Shown here piece by piece: positions 62,550 through 64,000 of a stretch of 64,000 nt of DNA. The stretch comes from WHSW01 sp963781265 (GTDB lineage: Bacteria; Actinomycetota; Thermoleophilia; Solirubrobacterales; 70-9), in NCBI GenBank assembly GCA_963781265.1, contig CAWAFH010000008.1:1-64000 (forward strand). The letters are read 5' to 3'. The position numbers were made by a program, and so were the translations under genes. The first letter of the stretch is position 1. Each line of letters opens with the position of its first letter. The notes under the pieces were generated by a model that worked only from the letters and a program-made list of their open reading frames with translations, made no database searches and was not told where the DNA came from.

Positions 62550-63950
62550 ATGAAGATCCCGAAGGGCCGGGTCCGCCGCTCCGCGAAGCTGGGTACGGCG
62601 ATGGGCTCCCAGGCCGCCCGTTACGCCGGGACGAGGGCGGCCGGGGTGGCGCGCCGGGACGAGGCCGCCGAGGAGAGGCTCGAGGCGCGCCACCTGGAGA
62701 CGGCGCTGACGATGGTCCGCACGCTCGGCGAGATGAAGGGCGCCGCGATGAAGATCGGCCAGCTCGCCTCGTTCATCGACACCGAGTTCCTGCCCCCCGA
62801 GTACGCCGAGATCTACCAGACGGAGCTCGCGAAACTGCGCACCTCGGCGCCGCCGATGCCGTGGGAGCGGGTCTCGAAGGTGATCGAGGAGGAGTACGGC
62901 GAGCCGGTCGACGAGCACTTCTCCGAGTTCGAGCCGGAGGCGTTCGCGGCGGCCTCGATCGGCCAGGTGCACCGCGCGAAGCTGCTCGACGGCCGGCCGG
63001 TCGCGGTCAAGATCCAGTACCCCGGGGTCGCCGAGGCGCTCGAAGCGGACATGCGCAACGCCGGCGTCCTCGTCCGGCTCGCGAGGGCGCTCGCCCCCGG
63101 CCTCGACGCGAAGTCGGTCGCCTCCGAGCTGCGCGCCCGGGTGCTCGAGGAGCTCGACTACGAGTACGAGGCGCAGAATCAGCGCACCTTCTCGCGCGCC
63201 TACCGCGGGCACCCGTTCATCTACGTCCCCGACGTGATCACGCGGCTCTCGCGCCGCCGGGTGCTGGTCTCCGAATTCGTCGAGGGGGTGGGCTTCGAGC
63301 AGGTCAAGGAGCTCGACGACGAGGAGCGCAGCCGCTTCGGCGAGATCGTCTTTCGGTTCTGCTTCGGCTCGATCTACCACCTGCAGCACTTCAACGCCGA
63401 CTCGCACCCCGGCAACTACCTGCTGATGGAGGACGGCCGAGTCGCCTTCCTGGACTTCGGGATGACGAAGAAGCTCGACCGCGAGCAGATCCAGCTCGAG
63501 CAGGCGGCGCTCGACGCGGCAATCCGCCATGACCCCGAGGCCCTGCGCCAGCGCCTGCACGACCTCGGGTTCGTCAAGAAGCCGACCAAGCTCGACGCCG
63601 AGCACCTGATGGATCACGTGATGCTGGTCGGCGGCTGGTACATCGAGGACGGCGACTACGAGGTCTCCTCGCGGCGCGTGATGAAGATCATCGAGTCCGC
63701 CTCCGACCCGCGCTCCGAGTACTTCCAGGTGATGCGCCGCGAGAACATCCCCGCCGACGAGCTGATGGGCCGGCGGATGGAGATCGGGGTGATCGCGGTC
63801 CTCGCCCAGCTGCACGCGAAGCGCAACTGGCACCGGATCATGCGCGAGTGGGTCTACGGCGACGAGCCCGCGACCGAGCTCGGCCGCGAGGAGTGGGAGT
63901 ACTTCGAGACCCGTGGGATCAGGCGGGTCCCGGGGTTGGCGGCGCCCTGA
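62550..63950 (+). CDS. ABC1/AarF/UbiB-family atypical kinase
   Basis: About 466 aa. Family signatures are MKIGQLASFIDTEFLPPEYA (KxGQ motif), AAASIGQVHRAKLLDG with the Ala-rich nucleotide loop, NADSHPGNYLL (catalytic Asp/Asn region) and FLDFGMTKKL (metal Asp). In bacteria such kinases/ATPases support isoprenoid-quinone synthesis. ATG 62550 was chosen because GGAG precedes it by five bases; GTG 62535 is the alternative. Confidence 0.92.
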   Translation: MKIPKGRVRRSAKLGTAMGSQAARYAGTRAAGVARRDEAAEERLEARHLETALTMVRTLGEMKGAAMKIGQLASFIDTEFLPPEYAEIYQTELAKLRTSAPPMPWERVSKVIEEEYGEPVDEHFSEFEPEAFAAASIGQVHRAKLLDGRPVAVKIQYPGVAEALEADMRNAGVLVRLARALAPGLDAKSVASELRARVLEELDYEYEAQNQRTFSRAYRGHPFIYVPDVITRLSRRRVLVSEFVEGVGFEQVKELDDEERSRFGEIVFRFCFGSIYHLQHFNADSHPGNYLLMEDGRVAFLDFGMTKKLDREQIQLEQAALDAAIRHDPEALRQRLHDLGFVKKPTKLDAEHLMDHVMLVGGWYIEDGDYEVSSRRVMKIIESASDPRSEYFQVMRRENIPADELMGRRMEIGVIAVLAQLHAKRNWHRIMREWVYGDEPATELGREEWEYFETRGIRRVPGLAAP

Positions 63951-63957
63951 GGGCGCT

Positions 63958-64000
63958 CAGGCGCCGGCGGGCGGCGCGGGGGCCTCGGGCTGGGTCTCGG
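63958..64000 (-). CDS. partial gene running off the window
   Basis: A minus-strand open frame entering from the right ends with ETQPEAPAPPAGA and a TGA at 63958-63960, 8 bp from the kinase stop. Only the Pro/Ala-rich C-terminus is visible, so no function can be proposed. Confidence 0.4.

Overview
The window is a chromosomal stretch of a very GC-rich actinobacterium. Established gene-order knowledge supports this: rplY-pth lies beside mfd, followed by a SurA/PrsA-type foldase, mazG, eno and an FtsB/DivIC-like gene, an order close to that of Mycobacterium and relatives. Two deazaflavin (F420)-type nitroreductase-fold proteins and a leaderless promoter fit the same phylum. A true csrA is rare in Actinobacteria; with the overall gene content it suggests the Thermoleophilia (Solirubrobacterales), which is an inference.

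Layout. 1-11 kb: a decayed VapBC pair, an ATP-grasp/FAD-oxidoreductase pair, an aldo/keto reductase, small membrane proteins, a zinc-type oxidoreductase coupled to an unlisted 48-aa ORF, then xseA-xseB. 11-24 kb: small secreted proteins, a DHA2 drug exporter with its TetR regulator, an S15-family secreted peptidase/esterase, a class III cyclase, two cell-envelope proteins, a frameshifted aldehyde dehydrogenase, and a cupin/TetR divergent pair. 24-31 kb: tRNA-Leu(UAA), an ECF sigma factor fused to its own zinc-finger and membrane/extracellular tail, a NarL-type two-component pair, a polyprenyl-phosphate sugar transferase, a ferritin-like di-metal protein, and a Phd-type antitoxin with an unrecognised partner. 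31-38 kb: housekeeping enzymes, a rhomboid that has lost its active-site serine, fructose-bisphosphate aldolase and csrA. 38-49.4 kb: a one-directional cluster with a flippase, three sulfotransferases, a GT-B glycosyltransferase and two large polytopic GT-C-like proteins, read here as a sulfated surface-glycan system. 49.4-60.9 kb: ftsB-like, eno, mazG, foldase, mfd, a membrane-anchored PI-PLC-like protein, enoyl-CoA hydratase, pth and rplY. 61-64 kb: DUF1254 protein and an AarF/ABC1 kinase.

Two window-wide patterns matter. First, at least seven loci carry apparent single-base frameshifts while essential genes are intact, so the cause is either a lightly polished assembly or real decay of accessory genes. 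Second, short repeats are scattered through it: two copies of a palindromic element of about 40 bp, and three copies of a triplicated 7-mer inside coding regions. pth and mazG appear to start at CTG, which is why their N-termini are easily missed.

The best candidates for something new are the sulfated-glycan cluster, the Phd antitoxin with its unknown partner and di-metal oxidase, the one-piece sigma/anti-sigma membrane protein, and the 48-aa peptide coupled to an oxidoreductase. No CRISPR array, insertion sequence, prophage or rRNA gene was seen.
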